A program made the position numbers and the translations under genes. Under the pieces are notes generated by a model that saw only the letters and a program-made list of their open reading frames with translations, was not told the origin of the DNA and made no database searches. A DNA stretch of 51,242 bases, from the NCBI RefSeq assembly GCF_001315985.1, contig NZ_BBBI01000014.1, positions 1 through 51,242 of the forward strand. The letters run 5' to 3'. Source of the stretch: Vulcanisaeta distributa JCM 11216. Its GTDB lineage: Archaea > Thermoproteota > Thermoprotei > Thermoproteales > Thermocladiaceae. Of this stretch, positions 36,688-47,812 are shown piece after piece. Numbering within the stretch: position 1 is the stretch's first letter; each line of letters opens with the position of its first letter.

Positions 36688-37568
36688 ATGAGAATCTTAA
36701 TAACTGGTTCCTCAGGATTCCTAGGGAAAAACCTAGTTAATTGCATGAGCTAGAGGCCACGATGCAAGAGGCCTCGATATTACCAAGGCGGAAACCACGG
36801 ATTACGTAATCGACATAACAAAAAGAGATGATGTGCTCAGGCTTTCTAAGGAGGGCTTTGACGCGGTTATTCACCTAGCTGCTTATCCAAACCCGAGGAC
36901 CTTTACTAACGCGGGCGCACTAAGGGGGTCTTGATGTAAATGTTGTCGGTACCATAAACACGCTAGAACTTGCAAGAACCTTAAATGCCAGGTTTCTACT
37001 CTTTTCCACATCTAATGTGTATGGCAAACCCACTAAGTTACCCGTTACTGAGGATGACCCATTAAGGCCCTTTGAGGGTTATGGATGGAGTAAGGTCGCC
37101 GCCGAGGCCGTCTCCATGTCCTATCAAGTGGTGCACGGCGTCCCCCGTGACCGTATTCAGACTGTGGAAGCCCTATGGTCCCTACGATAACGGTGTTGTC
37201 GGCATATTCATAAGCAAGGCGTTGAAGAATGAGGACTTGGTGGTTAATAATGGTGGTGTTGACACCACGGACTTCCTATACGTTGAGGACTTGTGCGAAG
37301 CCGTGGAACTGGCCCTTAGGAAGGATGAGGCGGTTGGTCAAGCCTTCAATATTGGGCTTGGTGTTGAGACGTCAATACTTGACCTGGCTAAGGCAATAAT
37401 TAAGTTGGTTGGTTCGAGTTCTAGGATTAATGTACAACCAAGGACCTCTGAACCATTTAGGAGCTATCCAGACATTAGTAAAGCCATGAGGATCCTCGCT
37501 TCAAGCCTAAATATGACCTGGTGAGTGGATTGAAAGCCACCATTGACTGGTTCAGGCGAAACCTATGA
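36688..37568 (+). CDS. NAD-dependent sugar epimerase/dehydratase (frame breaks)
   Basis: Short-chain dehydrogenase of the nucleotide-sugar type, about 293 residues. It opens with MRILITGSSGFLGKNLV (Rossmann GxxGxxG), then FDAVIHLAAYPNPRT, LLFSTSNVYGKP (Ser), YGWSKVAAEAVSM (catalytic Y-x-x-x-K), VFRLWKPYGPYDNGV and DFLYVEDLCEAVELAL. Breaks: near 36747, at the G5 run 36925-36929 (four G give ALRGLDVNVVGT), at the C5 run 37141-37145 (four C give HGVPVTVFRL) and near 37507. Its TGA overlaps the next ATG. Probably a UDP- or dTDP-sugar epimerase. Confidence 0.85.
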
Positions 37569-38530
37569 TTATTAATGATAATTACGTGTTAATTGCCATC
37601 ATATCCTTCATAGTCTCATTAATTACTGTATACCTAATATCCAGGTTAAGGAACCCAAGGTTACTGGCACCTGATGCCCATAAACCATATAAGGTATTGG
37701 TACCTAAGATTGGTGGGGTGGCAATACTGATAGCCATGGGCGCGGTTACGATAATGGCATACTTAATCAATGACACAAGATTGGTTGCTCTTGGTCTCGT
37801 GACTCTAACCGTGGGTTTGATAGGACTCGCCGATGATTTAAAGGGGCTGCCTGTCAGTGTTAGGGTTTTCCTGCCACTGGTTCCGGCATTGATAATACCC
37901 GTGGTCGTCCACGGCTACATATACATACTCCTCATTGGCCACGTGCATAACTTCTTTGTAGTAGCGTTTCTCTCAATGCTCGCGGTCACGGTAATGGCCA
38001 ACGCCGTCAATATGCTCGATGTAATGAATGGTATAGTCCCTGTATCAACACTAATGATACTAACCGTCAGTGGAGCCATCTCGTACATGGCTGGTTTCAG
38101 TTATGCCTTGCCAGTTACATTAATACTCGTACTCACGGTACTACCACTAGCCGTATTTAATTGGTACCCTGCCAAGGTCTTTAACGGCAACGTCGGTAGT
38201 TACGCACTTGGGGGGGCAATGATGGGTGCATTCATGGTGCTTTATAATGCGGGGACTCAGGGCGTGATATCGGCGCTGCCATACATAATAAATGGCTTTC
38301 TAATAGTCATAACAGCAAGGGGCTTCAGGCCCAGGGAAACCCTGAAGAGACCTGTCATTGTAAATGATGGAGTGATACATGCAAACAGGACTCCGGGCTC
38401 ACCGACAACGCTAGTCAAGTTAATCGTCATGAAAAAGCCAAAGACTGAGAGGGAGATCGTACGCGACGTATTACTATTATTTCTAGTTACAAGTATTGCA
38501 TCGCTTTCACTATTAGCGGTTGTTATTTAA
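37565..38530 (+). CDS. GlcNAc-1-phosphate transferase family (MraY / WecA / Alg7-like) membrane protein
   Basis: 321 residues, about nine to ten membrane helices, frame intact. Family signatures: PHKPYKVLVPKIGGVAILI near residue 42, the acidic motif LADDLKGLPVSVR, NMLDVMNGIVPVST and FNGNVGSYALGGAMMGA. In archaea such enzymes transfer a sugar-1-phosphate from a UDP-sugar to a dolichyl phosphate carrier, starting N-glycan assembly. Overlap of its ATG with the epimerase stop and the DUF354 gene upstream point to a glycan operon. Confidence 0.9.
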   Translation: MIINDNYVLIAIISFIVSLITVYLISRLRNPRLLAPDAHKPYKVLVPKIGGVAILIAMGAVTIMAYLINDTRLVALGLVTLTVGLIGLADDLKGLPVSVRVFLPLVPALIIPVVVHGYIYILLIGHVHNFFVVAFLSMLAVTVMANAVNMLDVMNGIVPVSTLMILTVSGAISYMAGFSYALPVTLILVLTVLPLAVFNWYPAKVFNGNVGSYALGGAMMGAFMVLYNAGTQGVISALPYIINGFLIVITARGFRPRETLKRPVIVNDGVIHANRTPGSPTTLVKLIVMKKPKTEREIVRDVLLLFLVTSIASLSLLAVVI

Positions 38531-38532
38531 CG

Positions 38533-38967
38533 TCACCTAACCACAACGGCCTTTCTCACGCTTATATCCGAGCCCTTAGCAATGTAGATACTCTTCATAT
38601 TGCTTAATTCTTTAAGAACGCCGAGGTAGAACGTAGCCTCCATGAAGTCCGTCTGCTCCTCGAGACTCCTCGGCTTCCTCCTCCTAACCATGTTCACAAA
38701 ATCCTCAATACTCATGCCATACTTATGCTCTAAATCCCTAATCATAACCCTAAACGTCTCAGGCCTATATTCACCATAATCGTTAATACACGGCGGTGGG
38801 CTCAACCCAACCTGTCTCGTTAGATTAACTAAGTATGGACACGTTGCCGGGTCCCTACCGGCTGGGCAATGCTCCTGGCAAACAACCATTGCGTACCTCA
38901 AAATCCTCTCCAAAATACTTAGTGGCATTACCACGTACTCCTCCTCAGGGTCAAGCCTAGCCTCCAT
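38533..38967 (-). CDS. Hypothetical protein with a Cys cluster
   Basis: 144 residues, not recognised. The N-terminal third holds four or five Cys in VVCQEHCPAGRDPATCPYL and PPPCINDYGEY, which could bind a metal or Fe-S cluster. The remainder is helical (TFRVMIRDLEHKYGMSIEDF; TDFMEATFYLGVLKELSNM). No membrane segment. The frame is intact and charged-residue usage is like neighbouring genes, so it is probably real. It converges on the GPT-type gene with 2 bases between them. Confidence 0.6.
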   Translation of the reverse strand: MEARLDPEEEYVVMPLSILERILRYAMVVCQEHCPAGRDPATCPYLVNLTRQVGLSPPPCINDYGEYRPETFRVMIRDLEHKYGMSIEDFVNMVRRRKPRSLEEQTDFMEATFYLGVLKELSNMKSIYIAKGSDISVRKAVVVR

Positions 38968-39010
38968 TAATGATCATTAATAAGTCCTAAATACACAATA
39001 AATAAAGCTT

Positions 39011-40275
39011 TCAAGCACATTCTTTACTAATCACGGCACCCATTAGTGTTGACTCGAGTATCGCGCCTCTCTTAATAATGATTGATACCTTATTCCTACT
39101 CAACTCATAACTCAACCATCTGTAGTTGGGCACGTTCCAAACAACTATGTCCGCCAAATAACCAGGTTGTAAAATACCCCCCCTGTCTCGAAGGCCCAAG
39201 CTATACGTCGCATTCACCGTGGCCGCCATCAAGACTTCGAGGGGGGGGTCATGCCGAGTAGGTACGTGGCTAGTTCCATTACGTACTGCATGTTTAAGGA
39301 CCAGGAGTTAGGGCTAAAGTCGGTACCGAGCGCCATGGGCACACCCGCACTCCTTAGTGCCTTTACCGGCGGTCTCTTACTACTCATTAGTGAGAGTACG
39401 GTCACAGGCAATAGAGTCGCCACTGAACCCCCCCTCTCGGCAATTAACTTAGTGTTCTGCTCGGGTAGGTTCAATAAGTGATCAAGCGATGTGATATTAA
39501 ACTCCTTAACTAAGTCGCTACACCCAATATAGGCTATTTCATCAGCGTGAAGCCTTAAACCAAAGCCCCCCCTCCTCGATGCTTCCCTAAGGATGTCCCT
39601 GGTTTCTTGCACCGTAAAAGCCCCCTCATCGCAGAACACGTCTATGAACCTCGCTAGGTCCTTCGCATAATCAAGAGAACCTATTATCGCGTTAACATAC
39701 TCCTTCCTATCCATGTCCCTTGGTGGTACATGAATTAGGTATGTCGGTACGACATCGACGGGCGCGTTTGCCGCCGAACCATTGATTATCCTGAGAAGCC
39801 TGATTTCCTGGTTTGGGTCAATTCCATAACCACTCTTGACCTCTATCGTGGTTGTGCCGTACTTCGCAACCTCAAATAACCTACTAAGTAAGATTCTCCT
39901 AAGCTCTTCATCCGTTGCACCAACTGTGGCGCTAACAGTCCTGTAGATACCGCCGCCCCCCCTCCTGAGTATTTCCTCGTACGGGACACCCTCAAGCTTA
40001 AGCTCAAGCTCATCCTCCCTGGAACCAGCAAAGAGGAGGTGCGTGTGTGGATCCACGAGTCCGGCCGTTACCAGGGATTCCTCAGCAAGGATTCTGCACT
40101 TACCCTCATACTTCCTGCTGATGGAGCTCCACGATCCAACGTCTATTATCTTATCGCCATCAACAGCGATACCCGCGTCCTCGATAATTAATATTGGGTC
40201 TCCGTACCTCCAGGGCATTGATTTAGCAGTAACCAGTTGCTTGATTGGGCCTATGAGTAGGGAGACCTTGCCCAT
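39011..40275 (-). CDS. hutI: Imidazolonepropionase (frameshift near the C-terminus)
   Basis: Amidohydrolase that opens imidazolone propionate to formiminoglutamate in histidine breakdown. Metal ligands are in VDPHTHLLFAGSRED; then GGGGIYRTVSAT, TTTIEVKSGYGID, LRLHADEIAYIG, SLDHLLNL and GTDFSPNSW. HutI normally has GGGI; the fourth Gly lies on a seven-C run. The frame ends early at the eight-base run 39240-39247; six bases give MTPLEVLMAATVNATYSLGL, the expected family end. About 420 residues after repair. It is divergent from gltX. Confidence 0.92.
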
Positions 40276-40325
40276 AATGCGGCTGTTTAGTGTATGTTTA
40301 AAAAGATTCCATTTTAACTAATGGC
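40276..40325. promoter_or_regulatory. Shared TATA box of hutI and gltX
   Basis: The only AT-rich box in this 50-base spacer is TGTTTAAAAAG (40295-40305). Its centre is about 25 nt from the gltX GTG on one side and about 25 nt from the hutI start on the other, so a single near-symmetric box seems to serve both directions. Confidence 0.5.
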
Positions 40326-42108
40326 GTGTCCGTGGATAGGAATAGGATTAGGGATATTGCCCTAAAGCATGCATTGGTTAACGCCGTAAAGTTTAATGGA
40401 AAGGCGAGTATGAACGCGGTAATTTCCAAGGTATTTGCCGAGGACCCATCACTTAGGTCCATGGCCAGGGAGGTCGCTCAAGTCGTTAAGGAGGTAATTG
40501 ATTACGTGAACTCCCTAAGCATTGACGAACAAAGAAACCTACTAATGAGTAAGTGGCCTGAAGCCCTTGGGGGGGAGAGGAAGGTTGAGTCCTATAGGAA
40601 GGGGGGGATTGAGGACCTACCACCGCTGCCTAATGATAGTAAGTATGAAGTGATGACCTTAAGGTTTGCGCCGAACCCGGACTTCGTACTTCACCTGGGC
40701 AGTGCTAGGCCGGCTATCATAAATTACGCATATAAATTAAAGTATGAGGGATTGGGTAAGAGGGTGAAGTTCATACTTAGGTTTGAGGATACCGACCCGA
40801 GGACTAAGAGGCCGCTTCCCGAGGCTTATGATGCGATTAAGGAGGACTTGAGGTGGCTCGGTATTAAGTGGGATGAGGAGTACGTACAGTCGGATAGGAT
40901 GGGGGGGATTTATTACGAAATTGCTAAGAAGATCCTTGAAAGGGGGGGTGGCGCCTACGTTGCTGCTAAGGATAGTGATTGTACACCTGATGATTGGAAG
41001 AGGTCTAAGGTAACTGGTAAACCATGTAGGAATAGGGATGCCGACCCAAGCGTTAACCTTGAGCTCTTCGATAGGATGCTTGAGGGGGGGCGTTATAAGG
41101 AGGGTGAGGCCGTCATGGTAATAAAAACAGACCTACAACACCCAGACCCAAGCGTTAGGGATTGGGTTGCCATGAGGATCATAGACACCACTAAGTACCC
41201 ACACCCGAGTTGGTTCTAAGTACATTGTTTGGCCTACGTATAACTTCTCCGTATCTATCGACGACCACCTAATGGGCATAACGCATATACTAAGGGCCCA
41301 GGAACATTCCGTGAACACGACCAAGCAATCCTTTGTCTACACACACATGGGTTGGGGGCAACCCGAGGCTATACACTTCGGTAGGCTTAAAATCGTTGGT
41401 ATGACCTTGAGCAAGACGAAGTTGAAGGCATTGGGTATCAAGTGGGATGACATTAGATTACCGACCCTCGCAGGCCTTAGGAACAGGGGGAATTCAGCCA
41501 GAGGTATTTGGAATATAATACTCCAGGTCGGTATTAAGCCCACAGATGCGACGATATCCTCGGCCAACCTATTTGCTGAGAATAGGAAAATTATTGAGCC
41601 GAGGGCGAATAGGTACATGGCCGTGATTGATCCCGTCAAGGTAATTATTGAGGGCGTCAATGAGGAATTAACGGCTAGACTACCAATGCACCCATCATTC
41701 CCTGATCGCGGGTTTAGGGAAATAACTCTTAAGTCAATTGATAGTAAAATAACGGTATTTATAAGTAAGTTAGATTATGAAAAGGCGGGCATAGGCTCGG
41801 TAATCCGCTTAATGGAACTTGCGAACATTGAAGTACTTAATAAGGATGAAAACACCCTAATAGCGCGAATACATAGTAAGGATCTTGAGAGCGCCAAGAG
41901 GGTGAATGCACCAATAATACAATGGGTACCACCCAATGGGTTGCCAATAAGGGTTGTAAGGCCTGAGAATCTAAGGCTTGTTAACGATGTGGGGGGGCTT
42001 GCTGAGCCAGCTGTGGAGCAAGTTACCAGTGGCGAGATCGTGCAGTTTATGAGGTATGGCTTCGTAAAGAAGATAGAGCGTGATAGGTTTGTCTACGTCC
42101 ACGATTAG
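40326..42108 (+). CDS. gltX: Glutamyl-tRNA synthetase, archaeal type (one frameshift)
   Basis: Charges tRNA-Glu (non-discriminating forms also charge tRNA-Gln). The class I HIGH-like motif is [10 protein letters not shown] near residue 123; [16 protein letters not shown] and the second signature GMTLSKTKL (KMSKS-like) follow. The C-terminal part is the beta-barrel anticodon domain of the GlnRS/archaeal GluRS group ([17 protein letters not shown]). The break near 41210-41216 is repaired by removing one T ([14 protein letters not shown]). About 594 residues. Five seven-G runs add a second Gly in motifs such as [13 protein letters not shown] and [13 protein letters not shown] start. Confidence 0.95.
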
Positions 42109-42211
42109 CATCATCGGTGTTCATAATAAATTGGATTTTTACGTGAGGTCTCTTGAAGTATCAGCGCTTAATGTTTTTAATTAATTTGCTAAGTAATACG
42201 GTCTGGTCCTC

Positions 42212-43303
42212 ATGAGGGTATTATATAGGTGTTCAAGGTGTGGATACATAACTGAGGCATCATCATGGATCTGGAAATGCCCTAAATGCGGCGGCCCACT
42301 TGACCTTGTTATTGATGGATTAAGGCTTACTCTCAATGAGCGTAGAGACCTGTGGAGATTCTCCAGTGTCATACCCGCAAGGCCACTGGCTAGTCTAGGT
42401 GAAGGTTTCACACCTCTAATTAAGGCTGACTTCCTGGGAAGCAATACTTACCTGAAGCTTGAGTACCTTAATCCAACTGGCTCATTTAAAGATAGGGGTT
42501 CTGCCGTTGCTGTGTCAAAGGCGTTGGAATTCGGTGTTAGGACTGTGGTTGAGGATTCAAGCGGCAATGCTGGGATATCCATAGCGGCCTATGCGGCCGC
42601 TGCCGGCATTAAGGCTAGGATATATGTGCCCAAGGATGCACCCGAGGGTAAGAAGAGCCTCATAAAGTCATTAGGGGGGGCTGAATTAATTGAGGCTCCT
42701 TCCAGGGCCGAGGCCAGTAAGATGGCTGTTGAGTCAGTGGGACCTAGCGAGGCTTATATCGGGCATGCATGGAATCCTTGGTTTATACAGGGTACAAAGA
42801 TCTTGGCATATGAATTACTTGATCAGCTTGGGCACATACCTAGTGCCATAGTTTTTCCCGCATCGGCAGGTACATTACTTCTTGGCTTATGGGTTGGCTT
42901 CAATGAGCTGGTTAGTCTCAATATCGTTAATAAGATCCCACGACTTTACGCCATTCAAGCCCAGGGCTTTGCTAGTCTTTATGAGAGGATGCATGGTGGG
43001 AATTCAGGAGAACCAACAAAACTCGCAGACGCACTTAGGGTGTCTAATCCACCAAGACTTGAGCAGATGGTTAGCGCAATAAGGGATAGTAAAGGCGATG
43101 TGTTAGTGGTGACTGATGATGAACTTCTACAATCATGGAAGTCATTGTTAAGGAGGGGGATTATTGTTGAGCCGAGCAGTGCAATAGCCCTTTCAGGTTA
43201 CATAAAGTTATTAAACAGTAACTATTTAAGTAAGGATGAGGATGTTGTAATAATTCTAACGGGTAGTGGGTTAAAGTATATAGATATAATGAGCAAAATA
43301 TAG
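42212..43303 (+). CDS. thrC: Threonine synthase
   Basis: PLP enzyme converting O-phosphohomoserine to threonine. An N-terminal zinc ribbon (YRCSRCGYITE and WKCPKCGGPL) precedes the fold-type II core: PLASLGEGFTPLI, the PLP-Lys motif NPTGSFKDRGSAVAVSK (near residue 88), VEDSSGNAGISIAAYAA and VFPASAGTLLLG (phosphate cradle). 363 residues, intact. SLGGAELIEA carries one Gly more than the usual SLGAE at a seven-G run. A TATA-like TTTTTAATTAA lies about 30 nt upstream. It may be co-transcribed with the aminotransferase that follows 54 bases later. Confidence 0.94.
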   Translation: MRVLYRCSRCGYITEASSWIWKCPKCGGPLDLVIDGLRLTLNERRDLWRFSSVIPARPLASLGEGFTPLIKADFLGSNTYLKLEYLNPTGSFKDRGSAVAVSKALEFGVRTVVEDSSGNAGISIAAYAAAAGIKARIYVPKDAPEGKKSLIKSLGGAELIEAPSRAEASKMAVESVGPSEAYIGHAWNPWFIQGTKILAYELLDQLGHIPSAIVFPASAGTLLLGLWVGFNELVSLNIVNKIPRLYAIQAQGFASLYERMHGGNSGEPTKLADALRVSNPPRLEQMVSAIRDSKGDVLVVTDDELLQSWKSLLRRGIIVEPSSAIALSGYIKLLNSNYLSKDEDVVIILTGSGLKYIDIMSKI

Positions 43304-43357
43304 CAAATATATTTAACAAGAGAAACACTTATAAATATTCACTATCTATTGCGTACC

Positions 43358-44539
43358 GTGAGGATCTCAATAAAAAGCAATGCATTCCCTGGATCAGCAA
43401 TTAGAGGCGTAAATGAGGAGGTTGTTAAGCTCGAGAGATCGGGCATTAGAGTTTATAGCTTTCACATTGGTCAGCCTGGTCTTCCACCCAGTAGGGAGTT
43501 GCTTCTTGAGTTTACGAAGAAACTCCTCGAGAAACCCTTCGAATACAGCATGTACACACCAAGTAGCGGCATTAATGAGTTGAGAGAGGCAATAGCGGAG
43601 GATTACACGAAGTACTCAGGAATTAAGATAAGTAGTGGAAATGTCTCAGTCACTGCTGGGTCAGCCGAGGCGATCCTCGCCACGTTCATGACAATAATTG
43701 ATGACGGTGATGAGGTAATACTCTTTGACCCAACATACCTAATGTATGAGCCCGTCATTAATTACCTGGGTGGTAGGGTCATTAGGGTTAGGGCTAGGGA
43801 GGAGCTTGGTTGGGAACCAAGTGAGGAGGATGTTAAGGCCGTGATGAGCAGGAGAGTTAAGGCAATAATAGCCGTTAATCCTGACAACCCAACAGGTAGG
43901 GTCTTAAGTGAGTCCATGATTAAGTTGCTGGTTGACTTGGCACGTGATTACGATGCATTCCTCATATATGATGAGGCCTATAGGCATCTCTACTATGATG
44001 GTTCTCATACCTACGCCATTAAGTACAGCCTTGAGAACGTAATTGCGCTGAACACTTTCTCCAAGGATCCAGCAATGCCTGGTTGGAGGTTGGGTTATGT
44101 GGTTGCACATGAAGAATTCATAAAGGTATTTAATAGGGTTAAGCAGTATACGAACTTAAACCCACCAACGCCAGCCCAATATGCAGGCCTTATGTACCTT
44201 AAGAATTATAAGGAAAAGTACCTGAGTGAGACGGTGCCTATCTATAAATCGAGGATGGAGACCATGTACAAGGCCATTAGGGAGTACCTGCCCGAGACAG
44301 TTGTTGTGAAGCCAAGGGCTGGTTTGTTCATGTTTCCAAACTTAGAACCATACTTAAGAAGGCTTAATATGAATGATACGGACTTTGTAATGAAATTGCT
44401 GAGGCAATGTCACGTTGCTGCGGTACCGGGCTCGGCCTTTGGAGAGGGCGGTAAGAATCACCTAAGGTTAACGTTTGCGAAAGAGAATGAGGAGGCGATA
44501 AGGGAGGGAATAAGGGCGCTTAGTCAATGTCTTTCATAA
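43358..44539 (+). CDS. Class I/II aminotransferase (aspartate-aminotransferase-like)
   Basis: 393 residues, complete. PLP-fold type I motifs: YTPSSGINELREAIAEDYTK, VTAGSAEAILATFMTI, VNPDNPTGRVLSES, FLIYDEAYRHLYYDG, the Schiff-base Lys in ALNTFSKDPAMPGWRLGYV and HLRLTFAKENEE with the C-terminal Arg. The exact amino donor is unknown. GTG 43358 is chosen over TTG 43349 because TTATAAATA (43329-43337) is centred 25 nt before it. The 3' end overlaps the convergent dehydratase gene by six bases. Confidence 0.9.
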   Translation: MRISIKSNAFPGSAIRGVNEEVVKLERSGIRVYSFHIGQPGLPPSRELLLEFTKKLLEKPFEYSMYTPSSGINELREAIAEDYTKYSGIKISSGNVSVTAGSAEAILATFMTIIDDGDEVILFDPTYLMYEPVINYLGGRVIRVRAREELGWEPSEEDVKAVMSRRVKAIIAVNPDNPTGRVLSESMIKLLVDLARDYDAFLIYDEAYRHLYYDGSHTYAIKYSLENVIALNTFSKDPAMPGWRLGYVVAHEEFIKVFNRVKQYTNLNPPTPAQYAGLMYLKNYKEKYLSETVPIYKSRMETMYKAIREYLPETVVVKPRAGLFMFPNLEPYLRRLNMNDTDFVMKLLRQCHVAAVPGSAFGEGGKNHLRLTFAKENEEAIREGIRALSQCLS

Positions 44540-45551
44540 ATCTCTCTCATTCTCAAGTATTTCTTTTAATTTCTCCATGTCAATGTGGCTGCCGGTTATT
44601 ACGGCAACCACGTTATAAATACCGCCCCCCCGTTCAAGTCTCTTAAGTAAGTCGCCATTTATTATGGGCAATGGCTATGGCGCCTGCCCCCCCCTCGGCA
44701 ACGACATGCTCATACTTCAATAAAAGGTATATAGCCCTCATAATATCCTCCTCATTAACAAGGAACACATCATTTAAGTAACGCCTTATGTACTCAAAGG
44801 GTATCTCGCCAGGTCTTGAGGCAAGTCCATCGGCTATTGTCCTAATATCATTAAGCACCACGGGCCTACCCTCCTTAAGGGATAGTACGTAAAACGGCGC
44901 ACTCTCGGGTTGAACTCCGTAAACCTTCACACCCGGCTTAACATGCCTCATTAGGTAGGAAACTCCGGCAGGTAATGCACCACCGCCGAGTGGTATGAGT
45001 ACGGCATCGACACTGGGTAGATCCTCAAGTATCTCAAGCCCAATGGTTGCGTGACCGGCAATTATGTAATGGTCATTAAAGGTATGCACAAGCTTAATCC
45101 TTGGATTACCTGAAACAATCTCGAGAGCCTTTTTCTCGGCCTCCACATAAGACCTGCCATACTTAATAACCTCAGCGCCATGCCTCTCCATATCCTCAAC
45201 CTTAGACTTAGGCGTCGTCTCTGGGACAACCACCGTGGCCTTGACTCTCAGTACATTGGCCACGTATGCCAGTGCAACTGCGTGATTTCCCGTGGATACT
45301 GTTAGGAAGTGTTCATAACCCTCGCGCATATACCTATGTACGGCGAAGAACACACCCCCCCTAACCTTGAAGCTACCACCCCCCCTCTGTAGATTCTCCA
45401 GCTTCAGGTAAACGTTAAGGCCATTACCTGATAGGAATTCCGACCTATACAATGGTGTCCTAATCACGTAACCTAACGACTCCATCCTCCTAATGAAATC
45501 CCAAGCCTCCTGAATAAGAGGCATTAAGTCAATGAAACCAGCAACACTCAT
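44534..45551 (-). CDS. Threonine dehydratase-like PLP enzyme (frame break near the end)
   Basis: Fold-type II PLP enzyme of about 339 residues that would deaminate threonine or serine to 2-oxo acid. Motifs: VYLKLENLQRGGGSFKVRGG (PLP Lys), FLTVSTGNHAVALAYVA, VVPETTPKSKVEDM, IPLGGGALPAGVSYLMR and VVAEGGAGAIAIA. GGGSFKVRGG has two more Gly than the family form xGSFKxRG, each on a seven-C run. The frame breaks near 44672; one C fewer continues as IINGDLLKRLERGGG and VVAVITGSHIDMEKL, the normal C-terminus. A dehydratase next to threonine synthase suggests threonine turnover. Confidence 0.88.
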
Positions 45552-45615
45552 GTAGATGCCCGTTAATTAAACATGAACAAAACATAATTAATTTTTACCT
45601 TAAATCCCAATGCCA

Positions 45616-47461
45616 TTACTTTTTCATTTCCTCCATTATCTGATCTACGGCCTTCGTCCTAAACGCACTATAAACAGCCCAGTAGTGAAATATTAGCGTG
45701 ACTATTGCTGCAATTATTGTATCTATTGGGAATAGTATCACCTTATGTAAACCAAAGGACCCATAGTAGGAGATCAACGTAATTACGATCATATACGTTG
45801 GCAACCAAACACCAGCCCTGAACTCCCTCCTTAGGTAGTCACTACCTAGTCTGTAAAGCACGGCCATACTAACGTATATCAATACGGCAGTGACGACGAC
45901 ATACACCAGAAAACCTACGTCATTATATACCTTTAAACCCTTGGTCAAGCTGTAGAAGTAGGAGAATGACAAGGCTATGCCTACGGCGTCAACAAGCCCC
46001 AGTGACAATGATATTGGGAGACTTACATTCAGTCTCTTGTACGCGTAATAACCAAAGTAGATAGGCAAACCCACAAAGACTGCCAAGAAGAACTTAGACA
46101 GTGCTAAAACCTGACCAATAAATAACCAGGGACGCCGCAAGCGTAGCCAACGGGGGGGCCAGGACCGGCATGGCCCATAACCTAAATGGGCGCGGAAGAT
46201 CAGGCGCTGTCCTCCTCAACGCTTGTACGGCTATTCCGCCAACAACCATGTAGGTGAGTACCCTACCGACAGTGGTGAATGACACTATGGACTGCCACGT
46301 CGGGAATGGCAATAGGTATAGGGCGCCGAGTACTGCTATGGTTACTAGGGACCACTTGGGTATCCTGGTACGGCTTAGTGCTAGGAACCAGGATGGTAAG
46401 TAACCATCCGCTGAAATACCATAGAGAGACCTGGTCGCGCCACCGGTGGATACAAATCCCGTACCTGCTGGCGAAACAATGGCATCTGTCAGGAACACTA
46501 TTAACCAAGCCGTTAAGAATGCCGCTGCGGCAGGAATAACGTACTTCAGGGACTCTAGTAATTGCGCTATTGGCGCCTTGGATATTGAGGACTTTTCTAA
46601 CGCTGACCAAGCGCCCTCCTTGACTCCGATTACATTCCAGTGGATTGCGCCTATAAAGGCGAGCTCAAGCAGGATATATATCGTCATTGCAATTAATATC
46701 GCACTTATGACCGCAAAGGGAATATCCTTACTAGGATTCCTGCCCTCACCACCATATTCAATGGCCTGCCTAAAACCGAGGTAAGCAAACAAAACACCTC
46801 CGGCAGGCATTGCGTAAAACACCGCTGCCCAACCCGTGTATGGCGCAGTGCCGCTTGTCGGTATGAAACCACCCCCTGCGGTGAAGTTGGCGGGATTGAA
46901 GGCTAAAGCTATCATTATTATTGCCGTTATTGAGGGTATCAATAACTTCCACCAACCAACACCATAAACAACATCACCGACCGCCTTAACGCCTATATAA
47001 TTCACATAGACAAATAGCGCCAGGAATAAGTAGGCAATTACGTAACCAAGTACTGTCAGGGTGCCGGTAGATGTATTGTATAGTTGCGGGAAGAAGAAGG
47101 ATAGGTACCTAGTTGCCGTTAGGGCCTCGGTGGGAGGCACCGCCGTTATTGCCAGGAAGTACGACCAACCAAGTAGGAAACCCGCAAAGCCACCAAATAC
47201 GTAGTGCGGGTACCTAACAAGGGCACCTGACTTCGGTATTGCGGACGCGATCTCGGCATTGGCAATCGCTATGAGCAGAATTATTAACCCGGCTATTATC
47301 CAAGACAATAGGGCAGCGCCTCCTGCATATGATGCAGCGTACATGGGCGCGAACAACCAACCGGCGCCTATTATTTCGCCAATCGAGAGAAACAATAACC
47401 TACGTCTATCCAAAGCCTTACGTAGTTCTTTATCAGTCCTAATGCCGAAATCCTCGGCCAT
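45616..47461 (-). CDS. APC-superfamily amino acid permease (one frame break)
   Basis: About 615 residues after joining two frames. The N-terminal signature is LFLSIGEIIGAGWLFAPMYA (helix 1 with the unwound GxG), and further membrane helices follow, including AYLGFRQAIEYGGEGRNPSKD, which is typical of the family's helix 6 region. The first frame ends YWSGFSTV-stop; at about 46095 two missing G would give STVWKFFLAVFVGLPIYFGYY, the usual helix 12 start, and the second frame then supplies the C-terminal helices. Substrate unknown. Divergent from hutH, so histidine uptake is a fair guess. Confidence 0.82.
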
Positions 47462-47812
47462 ACTATTCTAAATTATCCTACTAATTTATAAATTTTACAA
47501 TATGTAGTATATATTTTAATCCTATATTATTGCCAGTATTTATATAGTACTAAATCTCATATTTAAAAAGACCAAACATGCAAAGATCTCCGTGAATAAT
47601 TAATTAAAGGAAATCTATAATATAATAAATATTAATAAAATATCATAAAAACGTCCGCTGTTTAATGCTTTATAGCAAATAATAAGGCCCATGCAGATGA
47701 TTTTTACGGATTTGAAAAATAACTGGACAATAGATCTATTAAGTATTTTAGGATTTTTAAATAACTATATTGAGGAAAATAAATTAATATTCTACACTTT
47801 AATTTTACCTGT
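47462..47812. other. AT-rich divergent intergenic region (permease / hutH)
   Basis: 351 bases without a gene; strongly AT-rich with many stops. TATA-like boxes include TTTATATAG and CATATTTAAAAAG (near 47540-47571) and ACTTTAATTTTACC (about 47797-47810) before hutH. Its length compared with other spacers here suggests regulatory content for the permease and histidine-degradation genes, but I see no clear repeat. Confidence 0.4.

Noticed and set aside
45616..46140. Separate membrane protein gene after the permease
   Set aside because: Its first helix is the natural continuation of the APC permease after a two-base gap, and its TTG start lies inside the permease frame.
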